Assembly: GCA_964344035.1 (NCBI GenBank)
Contig: CAYFLK010000010.1
Coordinates: forward strand, 1 to 64,000
Source: UBA1014 sp964344035
GTDB taxonomy: Bacteria; SAR324; NAC60-12
Direction: 5' to 3'
Length of the DNA: 64,000 nt
Shown: piece by piece, positions 8,972-18,490 of the stretch
How the letters are laid out: each line of letters begins with the position of its first letter
How positions within the stretch are numbered: position 1 is the first letter of the stretch
Made by a program: the position numbers and the translations under genes
The notes under the pieces: generated by a model
What the model was told of the DNA's origin: nothing
The model's input: only the letters and a program-made list of their open reading frames with translations
Databases searched by the model: none

Positions 8972-10366
8972 TCAGGGGATGGTGCGGATCTGCAGGCAGT
9001 TTACATGGCCTTCTCCGGTAAGGATGTCCGCCACCACCACCACTGACGCTCCGCTTTCCAGGTCCTGTTCAACTTTCAACCTGTGTAGGGCGTCCTGGAT
9101 CGTCAGTTCCGGATCCTGTTGAAAATCGAGGAAATACGGATGAACACTGCGGACCAGCGCCAGTGACTGCCGGGTCTTTTCCGAATTGGTGAACGCGAAA
9201 ATGGGGATCCCCCGCGGTCTAAGGTTTGAGAGTTTGGTTGCCCCCCTACCCAGACGCGTGATAACCAACATGCCGGGGACTTTCAATTCATGCGCAATCC
9301 TGCATGCGGCGGCGGCAAGGATTTGACGTTTTTCGGATTTGATCAGCTTTTCCGCATACTGCACTCCGGGAAAGGCCTCCGTTCTTCTGGCAATACGCAC
9401 CAGGGTTTCCACGCAACGAACCGGGTATTTGCCGGTTGAAGTTTCGCCGGAGAGCATGATGGCGTCTGCCTCTTCAAAAACGGCGTTGGCGATGTCGGTG
9501 ATTTCCGCACGGGTTGGGACTGGGTTTTCCATCATGGATTCAAGCAACTGAGTCGCGACGATCAGGCGTTTGCCGAACTTGGCGCACAGGTAGGCAATAC
9601 GACGCTGAATTTGCGGCAGTTCTTCCATGTCGATTTCGATGCCCAAATCCCCGCGAGCCACCATGATTCCATCAGCTTCACGGATTATTTCTTCAAGGTG
9701 ATCTACTCCCTCCTGGTTTTCAATCTTGGCGAAGATGTTGATACGCTTGCTTTTCTCCCCCAGCAAGGAACGCACTTCCTGTATGGTGGCGGGATCCCGA
9801 AGGAAGGAGAGAGCAATGGCATCCACATCATTGTCCGCAGCAAAGCGGAGGTCCCTGCGGTCGTTTTCGGTCAGCCCCGGAAGTTTGACTGCCACTCCCG
9901 GGAGGTTAACGTGTCGTCTCTTGCCGATAAAGCCTCCATCCAGTACCCGGCATACTAGATTCCCGTCCCTTTTAGCAGCGACGGAGAGTTTTACCATCCC
10001 GCTGTCAAGGAGGATATCCTCCCCGACATCCAGCTGATCGCAGAGTTCTGGATAATCAATAAACAGGCGATGATCCTCGTCATTGCCATGAGTGCAGGCC
10101 ACTTCGATTTCAGATCCCGTTTCCAGCATCATTGGCCGGGACCCGGTACGAATTTCCGGACCCTGGGTATCTAACAGGATCGCAACCGGAAATATCCGCC
10201 CCGAGTTCAATTTGCGGATATGCTCGACGATATGGAGATGGTCTTCATGACTGCCGTGGGAAAAATTCAGACGTGCAATGTTCATCCCGACATCAGCCAA
10301 CTTTGCCAGCATTTCCGGGGAATCACTGGCCGGACCGATGGTGCAGATTATCTTGGTGTTGATCAT
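8972..10366 (-). CDS. pyk: Pyruvate kinase
   Basis: A 464-residue cytoplasmic enzyme converting phosphoenolpyruvate and ADP to pyruvate and ATP, the last step of glycolysis. The start at 10366 (MINTKIICTIGPASDSPEML) is chosen because this is where the family begins; an upstream ATG-like extension to 10444 looks spurious. Conserved parts seen: ARLNFSHGSHEDH, AKIENQEGVDHLEEI, the signature MVARGDLGIEID and the nucleotide-site segment DAIMLSGETSTGKYPV. Length is slightly short of typical 470-480. It follows a thioesterase gene on the same strand with a 43-base gap and may share its transcript. Confidence 0.97.
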   Translation of the reverse strand: MINTKIICTIGPASDSPEMLAKLADVGMNIARLNFSHGSHEDHLHIVEHIRKLNSGRIFPVAILLDTQGPEIRTGSRPMMLETGSEIEVACTHGNDEDHRLFIDYPELCDQLDVGEDILLDSGMVKLSVAAKRDGNLVCRVLDGGFIGKRRHVNLPGVAVKLPGLTENDRRDLRFAADNDVDAIALSFLRDPATIQEVRSLLGEKSKRINIFAKIENQEGVDHLEEIIREADGIMVARGDLGIEIDMEELPQIQRRIAYLCAKFGKRLIVATQLLESMMENPVPTRAEITDIANAVFEEADAIMLSGETSTGKYPVRCVETLVRIARRTEAFPGVQYAEKLIKSEKRQILAAAACRIAHELKVPGMLVITRLGRGATKLSNLRPRGIPIFAFTNSEKTRQSLALVRSVHPYFLDFQQDPELTIQDALHRLKVEQDLESGASVVVVADILTGEGHVNCLQIRTIP

Positions 10367-10409
10367 GATCAGTGTAAAAGGACGATTATTTGAGTGTTGT
10401 GCTGGAAAG

Positions 10410-10868
10410 TCAGCCGACCATGTAGGTTCCGGTGCCGACTGCAATCATCTGGTTTTCGTTGTTGTGCAGTTCCATGCGGATGACAGAAACTTTGTTTCCG
10501 GTGCGAAGGACGCTGCCGTGTCCGATAAAATGAGTCCCCAGGCCCGGGCGCAGGTAATCTACACGCAGATCGATTGTGCCCATCTTTGAAAATCGTGCTG
10601 AAATCTGTTCAAGGGAGCTTTCTTTCATTTTTTTCATCACACCAAGCCATGCGGTCATCCCGCCCACTACATCCAGCACCGAAGAAATCACTCCCCCGTG
10701 AAGATTGCCGCGTACAAAATTGCCTACCAGTTCTGGACGCATATCAAAACGCAGTTGCAGATTATCTTCCTGAAGAGACTCGATGCGAACACCCAGCACC
10801 TTGTTAAAGGGAATAAGTTCTTCGGTGACTTCCTTGAATTGCTGAAACAAATGGTCGGTCATTTTCAT
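10410..10868 (-). CDS. Hotdog-fold thioesterase (YigI/PaaI type)
   Basis: A 152-residue single hotdog domain. The signature NLHGGVISSVLDVVGGMTAW matches the HGG-x-I-x-x-x-x-D motif of PaaI/YigI acyl-CoA thioesterases, which release the acyl group from CoA thioesters in the cytosol. The C-terminal strand GHGSVLRTGNKVSVIRMEL is also typical. It is a clean ATG-started gene just upstream of pyk. Which acyl-CoA it uses cannot be told. Confidence 0.88.
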   Translation of the reverse strand: MKMTDHLFQQFKEVTEELIPFNKVLGVRIESLQEDNLQLRFDMRPELVGNFVRGNLHGGVISSVLDVVGGMTAWLGVMKKMKESSLEQISARFSKMGTIDLRVDYLRPGLGTHFIGHGSVLRTGNKVSVIRMELHNNENQMIAVGTGTYMVG

Positions 10869-11015
10869 ATCGGTGTTTCCCTGTCAAAACATTGCTAAGC
10901 TTGTCCCAGGAATTTCTGCAAAGGGAAGAAATCCGGGGAAGAGAAAGATCACTTTGAGAGTCGGCATTTCATCATCCATGGTTGAGATCCTCTGAATGAC
11001 AGATTTTTCCAGGCT

Positions 11016-11831
11016 CTAGATAAAATCAAAAAACGTGGAGCTTAACAAACCCAGTAAAGCGCCAAACACTCCCCCCCAAACCACAAGCCAGCCCAGGTGT
11101 TCATGGATCATTCGTTCAACTATTTCTTTAACCATACGCGGGGTCAGTTCTTCCAACCGTTTCTCTACTATGGAGCTCACCTGGGCAAGAATGTCCTTTC
11201 GTTTACTGTGTTCTGAAATCAGTTGCCCCACACTGTTTCTGAATCCTTCGGTTTCGGATATGCTCAATAATGCCCCACGCAATTTTTCCATGAACGGCAC
11301 TCTCAAAGGCTGCAGGACCTCCGTGCCTCCAACAAGCGAAAGCATGGGGGCAAATTGAGAGTTATCTATGACCAAAACCAGTGAGTCAAACGCCGGGTTG
11401 AGGTCTATTTTTTCAATCAAGGGCGTGAAATTGGGAAGTGAATCGGCATCCTTGTTTTCTGTGAAAAAAAACCGGTCTATGTTGTCCGAGCTGAAAAACT
11501 GGTGCATGATCAGTTCGTGGATGCCACGTTTGAAATCTTCAAAATGAAGCGGAACCACTCCTGACCCGTATATCCCCGGCACCTTTTCAAAAAGCATGTA
11601 AATCGCCAGCCAGTTGGTGATGGCGCCGGATAGCGCAAACAGCCCCATGCTCAGTACAGCTTCCCGCCAGGAAGGTGGTACCAGGTAAGCAGCCCCTGCC
11701 AGGGCTATGGCTGCCAGGTTGGTAAGCAGACGTTTGTCCAAATACCGGAGCATGAACGAAGGTTCGCGTTTTTCTCCGGAAGAAGCCGATATGGAAGCTG
11801 AAAGAGTTTTGTCGATTAAGGTAGGATTCAT
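11016..11831 (-). CDS. DUF445 family membrane protein
   Basis: A 271-residue DUF445 (YheB/COG4399-like) protein. Two hydrophobic segments near residues 34-72 (LLTNLAAIALAGAAYLVPPS and LSMGLFALSGAITNWLAIYM) are followed by the typical FEKVPGIYGSGVVPLHFEDF motif, a soluble helical middle, and a C-terminal membrane segment (WLVVWGGVFGALLGLLSS). The GAITNWLAI-x-MLF stretch is the family hallmark. Function is not established. It stands alone on the minus strand. Confidence 0.85.
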   Translation of the reverse strand: MNPTLIDKTLSASISASSGEKREPSFMLRYLDKRLLTNLAAIALAGAAYLVPPSWREAVLSMGLFALSGAITNWLAIYMLFEKVPGIYGSGVVPLHFEDFKRGIHELIMHQFFSSDNIDRFFFTENKDADSLPNFTPLIEKIDLNPAFDSLVLVIDNSQFAPMLSLVGGTEVLQPLRVPFMEKLRGALLSISETEGFRNSVGQLISEHSKRKDILAQVSSIVEKRLEELTPRMVKEIVERMIHEHLGWLVVWGGVFGALLGLLSSTFFDFI

Positions 11832-12134
11832 GGACTAGACAAAGGCGCACATGCCACAGACTGAAAACATATGTGCCGGTATAGGTTTGAATCTTTTGCC
11901 ATGTTGGAACAAAAATGCAGTAGCATGCATTGCGGTGTGTGGTCTCTCTGTGTAAAACAATCGGAGAAGGGAAGAAGTGGAAATGAACATTACGGAAACT
12001 GTAAGATTGCACCCATGTAACTGTAAAACAGAGCAACAAAGATTCATGCATTAATTGGATGAATTCAAATCAAACTAATAATTTTAGAACTTGATCAGAG
12101 TAATCCGCAAACGGTTTCATAAGAAGATCCTGCG
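11832..12134. other. Intergenic region, nothing recognised
   Basis: About 300 bases between the divergent DUF445 gene and the zinc-ribbon membrane protein gene. It is AT-rich and must hold both promoters, but I see no convincing -35/-10 pair, RNA gene or repeat. Confidence 0.5.
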
Positions 12135-12902
12135 ATGACAACCACTGAAAATTCCTTGTTCTCTGATTCCGTTTTACCGCCTGTTCGTTGTCCGGACTGT
12201 CTTAAGCAGTCAACCCGATTGGTCCTGATGAAAGGCAAAAATGAAGAATATTTTGCAGGAATTAATTGTCTGAATTGCGGGGAGCAGGGATTTTTCCAGA
12301 TTGCCGGAACAGACTTACAAACTCTAGAGTCAGGAAGCATTAGTTTCATTAACCCCACTGAAACAGGTGAAAGCCTGCAGCACGAGTGGTCGGACTGGCA
12401 TGCCTGGAAATTGCGGCATCTTTACCCGCGAAGGAGCAGGAAACGCGGCATTTCCCGGTGGGGAGGGGTCGTTATTCTTTCAATGATAATAGTTGCAGCA
12501 GCCTTTTTCTGGTTCGATCGGATGCACCTGTTGGTGGCGTTTTTTGAGGACCCGGTTGTCCGGCAAAGAGATGTTGACAGCTATGTATCCCGATTGGCAA
12601 ACATCCATTGCCTGCCGAAGTCAATACAGTCGGTACTCAAAAAGGTCCCGGTCCGGTATACCCGGGAACGTCCCGCACATCGGGATTTCATTCAGTTTGG
12701 GGAAACGGGTATCTACTGGGGTGAAACCTCAATCAAGATCCACCGTTCGAATTTCTGGTTCTTCGGGTGGCCGCGGCAGTCGCAGCTGGTGGAGACTATA
12801 ATTCATGAAGCAAGACACCGGGCAAGCCCCGGACTGGGGCATAACCGGTTATTTCACAAATTAGTGCTCAGGGATACCTGCTGCGCCTTAAGCGCGTGGT
12901 AA
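12135..12902 (+). CDS. Zinc-ribbon, single-TM protein with HExxH motif
   Basis: A 255-residue protein that I do not recognise as a named family. The N-terminus has a zinc-ribbon-like pair of knuckles: CPDC near residue 20 and CLNC near residue 49. One membrane helix follows near 113-130 (VVILSMIIVAAAFFWF). The outer part contains ETIIHEARHRASPGLGHNRL near residue 220: HEARH fits the HExxH zinc-protease motif, and a further His follows (GHNRLFH). A membrane-anchored metallopeptidase is therefore possible but unproven. It sits alone between divergent genes, with only a weak ribosome site. Confidence 0.6.
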   Translation: MTTTENSLFSDSVLPPVRCPDCLKQSTRLVLMKGKNEEYFAGINCLNCGEQGFFQIAGTDLQTLESGSISFINPTETGESLQHEWSDWHAWKLRHLYPRRSRKRGISRWGGVVILSMIIVAAAFFWFDRMHLLVAFFEDPVVRQRDVDSYVSRLANIHCLPKSIQSVLKKVPVRYTRERPAHRDFIQFGETGIYWGETSIKIHRSNFWFFGWPRQSQLVETIIHEARHRASPGLGHNRLFHKLVLRDTCCALSAW

Positions 12903-12997
12903 CAGGTTTTTTTCAGGAAAGGAGGGAGAGCAAAGTCTGTCTTTTTCAGAGGTGCTGCGAGGTATAAAAACCTGACGAGCCTTCGGCACCGAGATTC

Positions 12998-14662
12998 CTA
13001 CTGGTTGGACTCCAGCAGTTGGAGCACGTTGCCGGGAAGCTGGTTCGCCTGCGCAAGCATAGTCTGGCTTGCGGAAAGCAGGATCTGATTGCTGGTCAAC
13101 TTCGACATTTCTTCCGCCATATCCGCGTCACGGAGGGTGGATTCCCCTTCTGTTGCAGTTTCTTCAGCGACCTTAAGGGTGTTCAGATTGCGTTCCACGG
13201 TGTTTTTCTGGAACGAACCTATTTTTGCCCGAAATTGTGAAATTTCGTCGATTGCCTTGTCGATGATACGGTTTGCATCATGCGCGCCCTGGAGTGAGGT
13301 CAGGTCAATATCGGCAAGGCTGCGGAACCCGCTTTCAGTTTCTACTCCCTGAGCCAGTTTGGTGGTGCGGATGTCTTTCAGGGAAACTCCGGCTTCGTTT
13401 CCGGCGAGCGGCCCGAGGTTCACGTTTTTCGTCTGCTGTGAAAGGTGCACGTATCCTTCAACATTGGGTTCCTGAGGTGACCCTACCACTTCATCCTGGG
13501 TTTCTTCGATAAAATCGGTGCCGACCCGTTCTTTGACGATTTCAGTCCCGGTCTGCACACCGCTCTCATCGTAGACCGGGACGCTCTTCTCCTGAAAAAC
13601 CGGGACTTCTTTCATCTCGATCGTGCGGGTGAATTGGATGGTCACCCCTTGTGCGGGAGAACCTTCCAGGGCTGTCAGGTACTGTCCATCACCTTTCGCG
13701 GTCGCCCCGGCAATGGTACCGGCAACATCCACACCGGGCTTTGAGGATTCGGCGATGTTTTCATCCCGTGTAAAAATCCCGGGGATATTGGCGGTTACCG
13801 AGAATGAGGGTTCGTCACCGTATTTGCGATGGCGGAGGGTGAAAGTCTGATTCGGTCCTTCAAATATATCAAGCTCGAGCCCATTTTCGTCAATGGATTT
13901 CTGCAGGTGATGCACCACGATTCCCCGGATATCCGCGGACATCTGGTCAGCGGGAAACCTCGCTGGATTCTCATGGTAACTTTTGAGGATGTTGCCGATA
14001 TCTTCCTTCAGCTTGCCTACCCGGGTGTCCAGTTCAGCGTTACGCCCGCTTTCGGTGACAAGCACATACAATCCGTCTTCAATGTTGTCAACAGTGAGCG
14101 GGACTCCGCCGCTTTTCGTGGCGCGTGTTGCAACCTGGTTGATATCAACTTCGAATCCCTCTTCAGGAGAACCAGGGGTGCTGACATCGGCGCTTACAAA
14201 CCGAAGGTGGTCTCCCACGGTTGTGCCATTCGCTCCTTGAGTGCCGTCAAGCAGCTTTTTACCGTTGAAGGTGGTGTTTTGCACGATCCGGTCAAGTGAG
14301 TTAAGCAGGTTTTCCATTTCCTGCTGATCTGCCGCAAGCATGGCGTCATCGTTGACCGCCTCGTTTGCCGCATGAACAGACAACTGCTTCATGCGGACCA
14401 GTGTATCGCTCACTTCATTCAGCGCGCCCTCGGTGTGCTGGTAGAGAGAAACAGCAAAAGACACATTGTCCTGCGCCTGCTTCAAACCCGCAACTGTCCC
14501 CCGCAGCCTTTCTGAGGCAATCAGGTTAGCCGGACTGTCCTTGGCCTGGTTGATCTTCAAGCCTGAGCTTAATTTTTCAATCGAACTCTTGACATGGTCG
14601 AAATTTTTTCCTGCATGCCTGAGGGCATTCAAGGATGCCACATTGTTACGGATTTTCATCAC
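12998..14662 (-). CDS. fliC: Flagellin 1
   Basis: A 554-residue flagellin, the filament subunit exported by the flagellar type III system. The N-terminal D0/D1 region (MKIRNNVASLNALRHAGKNF, then LSSGLKINQAKDSPANLIAS) and C-terminal D1/D0 region (about 455-554, ending NQLPGNVLQLLESNQ) are intact. The variable middle (about 180-450) carries a flagellin-IN-like module, VAGTIAGATAKGDGQYL near residue 313, that recurs in the other flagellins here. A second ATG one codon in is an equal start. The gene has its own sigma-28 promoter and stands apart from the other flagellins. Confidence 0.96.
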   Translation of the reverse strand: MMKIRNNVASLNALRHAGKNFDHVKSSIEKLSSGLKINQAKDSPANLIASERLRGTVAGLKQAQDNVSFAVSLYQHTEGALNEVSDTLVRMKQLSVHAANEAVNDDAMLAADQQEMENLLNSLDRIVQNTTFNGKKLLDGTQGANGTTVGDHLRFVSADVSTPGSPEEGFEVDINQVATRATKSGGVPLTVDNIEDGLYVLVTESGRNAELDTRVGKLKEDIGNILKSYHENPARFPADQMSADIRGIVVHHLQKSIDENGLELDIFEGPNQTFTLRHRKYGDEPSFSVTANIPGIFTRDENIAESSKPGVDVAGTIAGATAKGDGQYLTALEGSPAQGVTIQFTRTIEMKEVPVFQEKSVPVYDESGVQTGTEIVKERVGTDFIEETQDEVVGSPQEPNVEGYVHLSQQTKNVNLGPLAGNEAGVSLKDIRTTKLAQGVETESGFRSLADIDLTSLQGAHDANRIIDKAIDEISQFRAKIGSFQKNTVERNLNTLKVAEETATEGESTLRDADMAEEMSKLTSNQILLSASQTMLAQANQLPGNVLQLLESNQ

Positions 14663-14759
14663 TTTCTCCTAAATCATGGTTTCCCCGCGAAGGTGTACTC
14701 CATCCTGAATAATCCAGGTTTTGCATAACATTTCGCAATGGGAAAGAACTCTTGCTACA

Positions 14760-14786
14760 TTTTCGGCATCCAGCAGAAAAACTTTA
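14760..14786 (-). promoter_or_regulatory. Sigma-28 (FliA) promoter for flagellin 1
   Basis: On the minus strand TAAAGTTT (14786-14779), an 11-base spacer and GCCGAAAA (14767-14760) match the sigma-28 consensus TAAAGTTT-N11-GCCGATAA almost perfectly. It lies about 100 bases upstream of the flagellin 1 start, pointing the right way. The leader between promoter and start contains GGA motifs, including TTCAGGATGG. Confidence 0.85.
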
Positions 14787-14985
14787 ACCTGTAATTTGGC
14801 ATCGACGGTCAGGTTTTGAATTAAAACGTGGTTTCCCCGCTACAACCACCGCCTGCAGAGTTTGCCACTATTAGCAGCACCAGGAAAATGATTAGCCCCT
14901 CCACTCTTGAGGCGGGCGATGAATTTTGAAATTCTATTCACCGGCTGACAATTTTCGCAAACAACCTGACTGGAAAACCGATGAC

Positions 14986-15831
14986 ATGAAACAGCGAGAA
15001 AGGACGTATAGGCTCTCAAAAACATCCGTCTCAACTTTGGACTTGGCCTTCCGGCAATTCGGGCACAGGGACGCCCCTGCATTGATAGTGCTACATGGGT
15101 TGTTTGGGTCCTGCAGAAACTGGATAAGCTTTGCCCGCAAAATGGCGCCTTTCTTTAACGTCATCACCCTGGATCTGAGAAATCATTGCCAATCCCCGCA
15201 TGCACGTGAAATGGGTTATGAACATCTTGCCGCCGACGTACTTCATTTTATGGACAAACACGGGCTTGTGCGCGCAAACCTGCTGGGACACAGCATGGGA
15301 GGCAAGGCAGCGATGCAGCTGGCATTGGAAAATCCCATGCGTGCTGAAAGCCTTGTGGTTGCCGACATTGCCCCGGTGCGTTATTCTCACAGGGGTATGC
15401 AGCAGAAAATCATAAATGCTCTAAGCCGATTGGACCTCAAGAAGCTAAGTTCACGACAGGACGCTGATGATGTTCTTTCAAAAAACCTCCCGAATGCAAA
15501 GCTGCGTGGATTCCTGCTGCAGAACCTTGTGACGCGGAATGGGATATTTGCATGGAAAATCAACCTGGATGCAATAGAATCCGGATTGCAAGAACTTGCC
15601 GAACCTCCCGTGGGCTATCAACCCTTCAGGGGACCTGCCCTTTTCATCGGCGGGACCGAGTCGACTTATCTTAGGGAACAGCATTTTCCTGAAATCCAAA
15701 GGTTGTTTCCTCAATACAGAGTTGTGATGCTTGAAAACTGTGGGCACTGGCTGCATGTAGACAAACCAGGCCTTTTCAAGAACACGGTGATCGAGTTCCT
15801 CGGACAGAAAATGGATGAACCAGATGAATGA
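14986..15831 (+). CDS. Alpha/beta hydrolase (YbfF-like esterase)
   Basis: An esterase-like protein of 281 residues from ATG 14986; a TTG at 14926 would add 20 residues but has no ribosome site. The oxyanion segment LIVLHGLFGSCRNW, the nucleophile elbow NLLGHSMGGKAAMQLA and the catalytic-His segment ENCGHWLHVDKP are all present. This layout matches YbfF/ABHD11 esterases acting on short acyl esters or acyl-CoA. It overlaps the next hydrolase gene by 17 bases, so the two form an operon with the RDD gene. The substrate is unknown. Confidence 0.87.
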   Translation: MKQRERTYRLSKTSVSTLDLAFRQFGHRDAPALIVLHGLFGSCRNWISFARKMAPFFNVITLDLRNHCQSPHAREMGYEHLAADVLHFMDKHGLVRANLLGHSMGGKAAMQLALENPMRAESLVVADIAPVRYSHRGMQQKIINALSRLDLKKLSSRQDADDVLSKNLPNAKLRGFLLQNLVTRNGIFAWKINLDAIESGLQELAEPPVGYQPFRGPALFIGGTESTYLREQHFPEIQRLFPQYRVVMLENCGHWLHVDKPGLFKNTVIEFLGQKMDEPDE

Positions 15832-16699
15832 AATCTCATCTCCCTCCCGGGAGATTAAAATCCCCATTTCATCTCTCACCCTGGCAGCAAAATGCTGGGG
15901 TCCGGAAAATGGTGTCCCAGTATTGGCGTTGCATGGCTGGCTTGACAATGCTGCGTCCTTTGATCATTTGGCTCCTTTACTTCCTGGAATGCGCCTGGTT
16001 TCAATTGATTTGGCGGGCCACGGACTTTCCGGTCACCGTCCGGAAGGGACCAGTTACCACTTCATCGACATGGTCGCAGACGTTGCCGAAGCACTTGAAA
16101 ATCTGGGATGGTCTAAATTTTACCTGCTCGGCCATTCCATGGGAGCATCTGTCGCGGCATGCACTGCAGCTTTGATGCAAAAACGTGTGCAGGGTTTGGT
16201 TTTGATAGAGGGCCTGGGGCCTCTCACCCAATCCGCGGAGCGGGCCCCGGAGATGCTGCGGGAATCCATTCGCCAATGGCAGGGAAGAAAGGAAAAACCA
16301 CCCCCGGTCTACCGGACAGTGGAGGAAGCAGTCCGAACTCGACACCTCGTGGGAGGAATCATGGAATCGTCGGTTAACCGGCTGGTCGAAAGAGGACTGC
16401 GCAAAACTGAAACAGGATACTGTTGGCGCAGCGACCAGCGCTTGATGCTTAGGTCCCGCATCTATCTCTGTGAAGACCAGGTGTGCGCGTTTCTGCGGGA
16501 TATTACTTCTCCCGTGCTGCTGATTGAAGCCGAGCATGGCAGGGAAAACCGATGGCGTGAACTGGTACGCCGGAGACTTCCGGAAATCCCACGTCTACAA
16601 AGACGGATCCTCCCCGGGGAACATCATCTGCACCTCGACAACCCCAAACCGGTTGCCATGGAAATCCAGGCATTCATGGCGGAACACGGAGAGGAATGA
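15815..16699 (+). CDS. Alpha/beta hydrolase (SERHL-like)
   Basis: A 294-residue alpha/beta hydrolase paralogous to the one before it. It shows the oxyanion segment VLALHGWLDNAASFDHLAP, SIDLAGHGLSGHRP, the nucleophile elbow FYLLGHSMGASVAA and a late His (PGEHHLHLDNP). The LHGWLDNAASFD motif and length fit the serine-hydrolase-like (SERHL) group. The start overlaps the end of the upstream gene; a second ATG three codons in is equally likely. The stop overlaps the RDD gene start by ATGA. The natural substrate is unknown. Confidence 0.85.
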   Translation: MNQMNEISSPSREIKIPISSLTLAAKCWGPENGVPVLALHGWLDNAASFDHLAPLLPGMRLVSIDLAGHGLSGHRPEGTSYHFIDMVADVAEALENLGWSKFYLLGHSMGASVAACTAALMQKRVQGLVLIEGLGPLTQSAERAPEMLRESIRQWQGRKEKPPPVYRTVEEAVRTRHLVGGIMESSVNRLVERGLRKTETGYCWRSDQRLMLRSRIYLCEDQVCAFLRDITSPVLLIEAEHGRENRWRELVRRRLPEIPRLQRRILPGEHHLHLDNPKPVAMEIQAFMAEHGEE

Positions 16700-17523
16700 C
16701 GTATAACTCTCCACCCCGCCTTTCTCAGGAAACCACTGCCGAAGACCCTGGAAATTCTATTCCGGAAAAACGGTTGCGGGTGTCATCTACCGGGAAACGC
16801 CTGCTGGCCCTGTTGATCGATTTTGTCCTTGCGCTGCTGCTGGTAAACACCCTCGAACAGGCAATGCGCCAGGAACACTGGGACCTGCTGATGGAAACAA
16901 ACCGCTGGTCAAAAGCGGCAGGTTTTTACGGCAGCATTGGAGTGCTGCTCATGCTCCGTGACCTTTGGGGAAACAGCCCCGGCAAATTCCTGCTCGGCAT
17001 GACGCTCAGGAAAGTGGACAATTTCATGGAGGCGCCTCCGTCGCGGACAAGATTGCTTCGCAACCTAATGCTGCTTCTGTTTCCCGTCGAAGGGGTCATC
17101 ATCCTCCGTGATCCCTATGCCAGAAGGCTTGCGGATCGCCGCCTGGGAACAGTAGTGCTGGAACACCCAAAACCGCTCCGAATCCCGCTCAGGCTGCTGT
17201 TTGCAAACATCTTGTTCTTCGGGTTTTTCGGAACGGCTATCCTGCTGCAGGTCAGCGCGATAAAAAAAACCGCCGCATACCAGTCCGCCGAATCGGCGAT
17301 TCGCGCCCACCCGGAATTAACACCGGTACTGCTTCAGCATCCTGAACTTGAAGAAGTGGAAATGAGTTTGGACCTCAGTGACCGGGCCAACCCTTCGTTG
17401 GTGAGAACCCGGGTGGGAGAAGGGGACCGTAAATTCAGTGTCACCGTTTACCTAGATTACGTGCCTGTTCCTGCGGGATGGGAGGTGGTAGAAATCCTGA
17501 TCGAACCGTGGATGGAGGATTGA
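16696..17523 (+). CDS. RDD family membrane protein
   Basis: A 275-residue inner-membrane protein. The RDD domain starts near residue 30 (TGKRLLALLIDFVLALLLVN), with the second helix in the SIGVLLMLRDLWGNSPGKFL region and the typical GMTLRKVD motif after it. A third hydrophobic segment (LLFANILFFGFFGTAILLQV) precedes a C-terminal periplasmic domain of about 90 residues that resembles small Coa1-like domains in shape. Function is unknown; RDD proteins are sometimes linked to ion transport. It is the last gene of a three-gene overlapping set. Confidence 0.8.
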   Translation: MTYNSPPRLSQETTAEDPGNSIPEKRLRVSSTGKRLLALLIDFVLALLLVNTLEQAMRQEHWDLLMETNRWSKAAGFYGSIGVLLMLRDLWGNSPGKFLLGMTLRKVDNFMEAPPSRTRLLRNLMLLLFPVEGVIILRDPYARRLADRRLGTVVLEHPKPLRIPLRLLFANILFFGFFGTAILLQVSAIKKTAAYQSAESAIRAHPELTPVLLQHPELEEVEMSLDLSDRANPSLVRTRVGEGDRKFSVTVYLDYVPVPAGWEVVEILIEPWMED

Positions 17524-17539
17524 AAGCGGGCAGGGACAA

Positions 17540-18490
17540 TCAACTTGCCTCTGCCATGGGAAAGCCGTATGGGCGAAGCCGGTTCATCATTGAGATGAAA
17601 TCAGCGCTTGTTTCACACTGCATCAAAAGCGCGCGCCACTCCCTGGCGCCGCGGAAACCACTGATATAGTGAGCAAGGTATTTACGAAATTCCAACACGG
17701 CAGTTCTGTCGTTTTTCATTCCGCGCAGCAATTGATAATGATCAAGGGCAACTCCAACACGTTCGTCGAGTAAAGGGGGCGGGAAAACCCGCTGATCGCG
17801 AAAGCACCACGGGTTCCCGATCGCGGCGCGGCCGATCATGAAACCGTCGAGATTTTTCACCCGGGAAAGACCCGCGTTGTAATCACTGACGTCTCCGTTG
17901 CCCAGCAAGGGAATTTGAAGATGATTTTTCAGTTCATAAATTGGGCCCCAGTCCGCGGAGCCTTTGAACCCCTGGCTGTAGGTCCGACCATGGATGGCAA
18001 TCATGGAAACCCCCGCTGATTCAAGCCTTTTACAAAAAGGGATCAGCCCTGATGCGTCATTCCAGCCCAATCTTGTTTTCACTGACACTTCCAGTGCGCA
18101 GGCATCGCGAATTTTCTCTATGATCCTGCAGGCTGTGTCAACATCTTTCATTAATGCGCTGCCATGCTGAGAATGGACTATTTTTTTTGAAGGACAACCC
18201 ATGTTGATGTCCACACCCAGAATCCCACGGTCTTCCACCATCCGCGACGCCTCAGCAAATGTTTCCGGATGGTTGCCAAACAACTGCATGAAAAACGGGT
18301 GTTCAACGGGATCATATTCAAGACGTCTGCGCACGTGTTCGCTGCGCACCAGTCCGTCAACACTGGTGAACTCGCTGAACAGAATCACACGCGGGTTCAG
18401 TCTGCGCACAATTTGCCGATAGGCGGTATTGGTGACCCCGTCCATCGGGGCCAGGCAAACAATCGGACGTTTGACTTCAGACCACTTCAT
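17540..18490 (-). CDS. dus: tRNA-dihydrouridine synthase
   Basis: A 316-residue FMN enzyme that reduces uridines in the D-loop of tRNA using NADPH. It has the N-terminal APMDGVTNTAYRQIV, the active-site segment GVDINMGCPSKKIV with the catalytic Cys, KTRLGWND, AIHGRTYSQGFKG for substrate handling, and the FMN-phosphate segment GNGDVSDY. The length is typical of the DusB/COG0042 group; the exact position modified is not predictable. It converges with the RDD gene with only 16 bases between stops. Confidence 0.94.
   Translation of the reverse strand: MKWSEVKRPIVCLAPMDGVTNTAYRQIVRRLNPRVILFSEFTSVDGLVRSEHVRRRLEYDPVEHPFFMQLFGNHPETFAEASRMVEDRGILGVDINMGCPSKKIVHSQHGSALMKDVDTACRIIEKIRDACALEVSVKTRLGWNDASGLIPFCKRLESAGVSMIAIHGRTYSQGFKGSADWGPIYELKNHLQIPLLGNGDVSDYNAGLSRVKNLDGFMIGRAAIGNPWCFRDQRVFPPPLLDERVGVALDHYQLLRGMKNDRTAVLEFRKYLAHYISGFRGAREWRALLMQCETSADFISMMNRLRPYGFPMAEAS

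Noticed and set aside
9916..9930. GCCGATAA inside pyk as a sigma-28 promoter
   Set aside because: No TAAA-type -35 at the right spacing and it lies within coding sequence.
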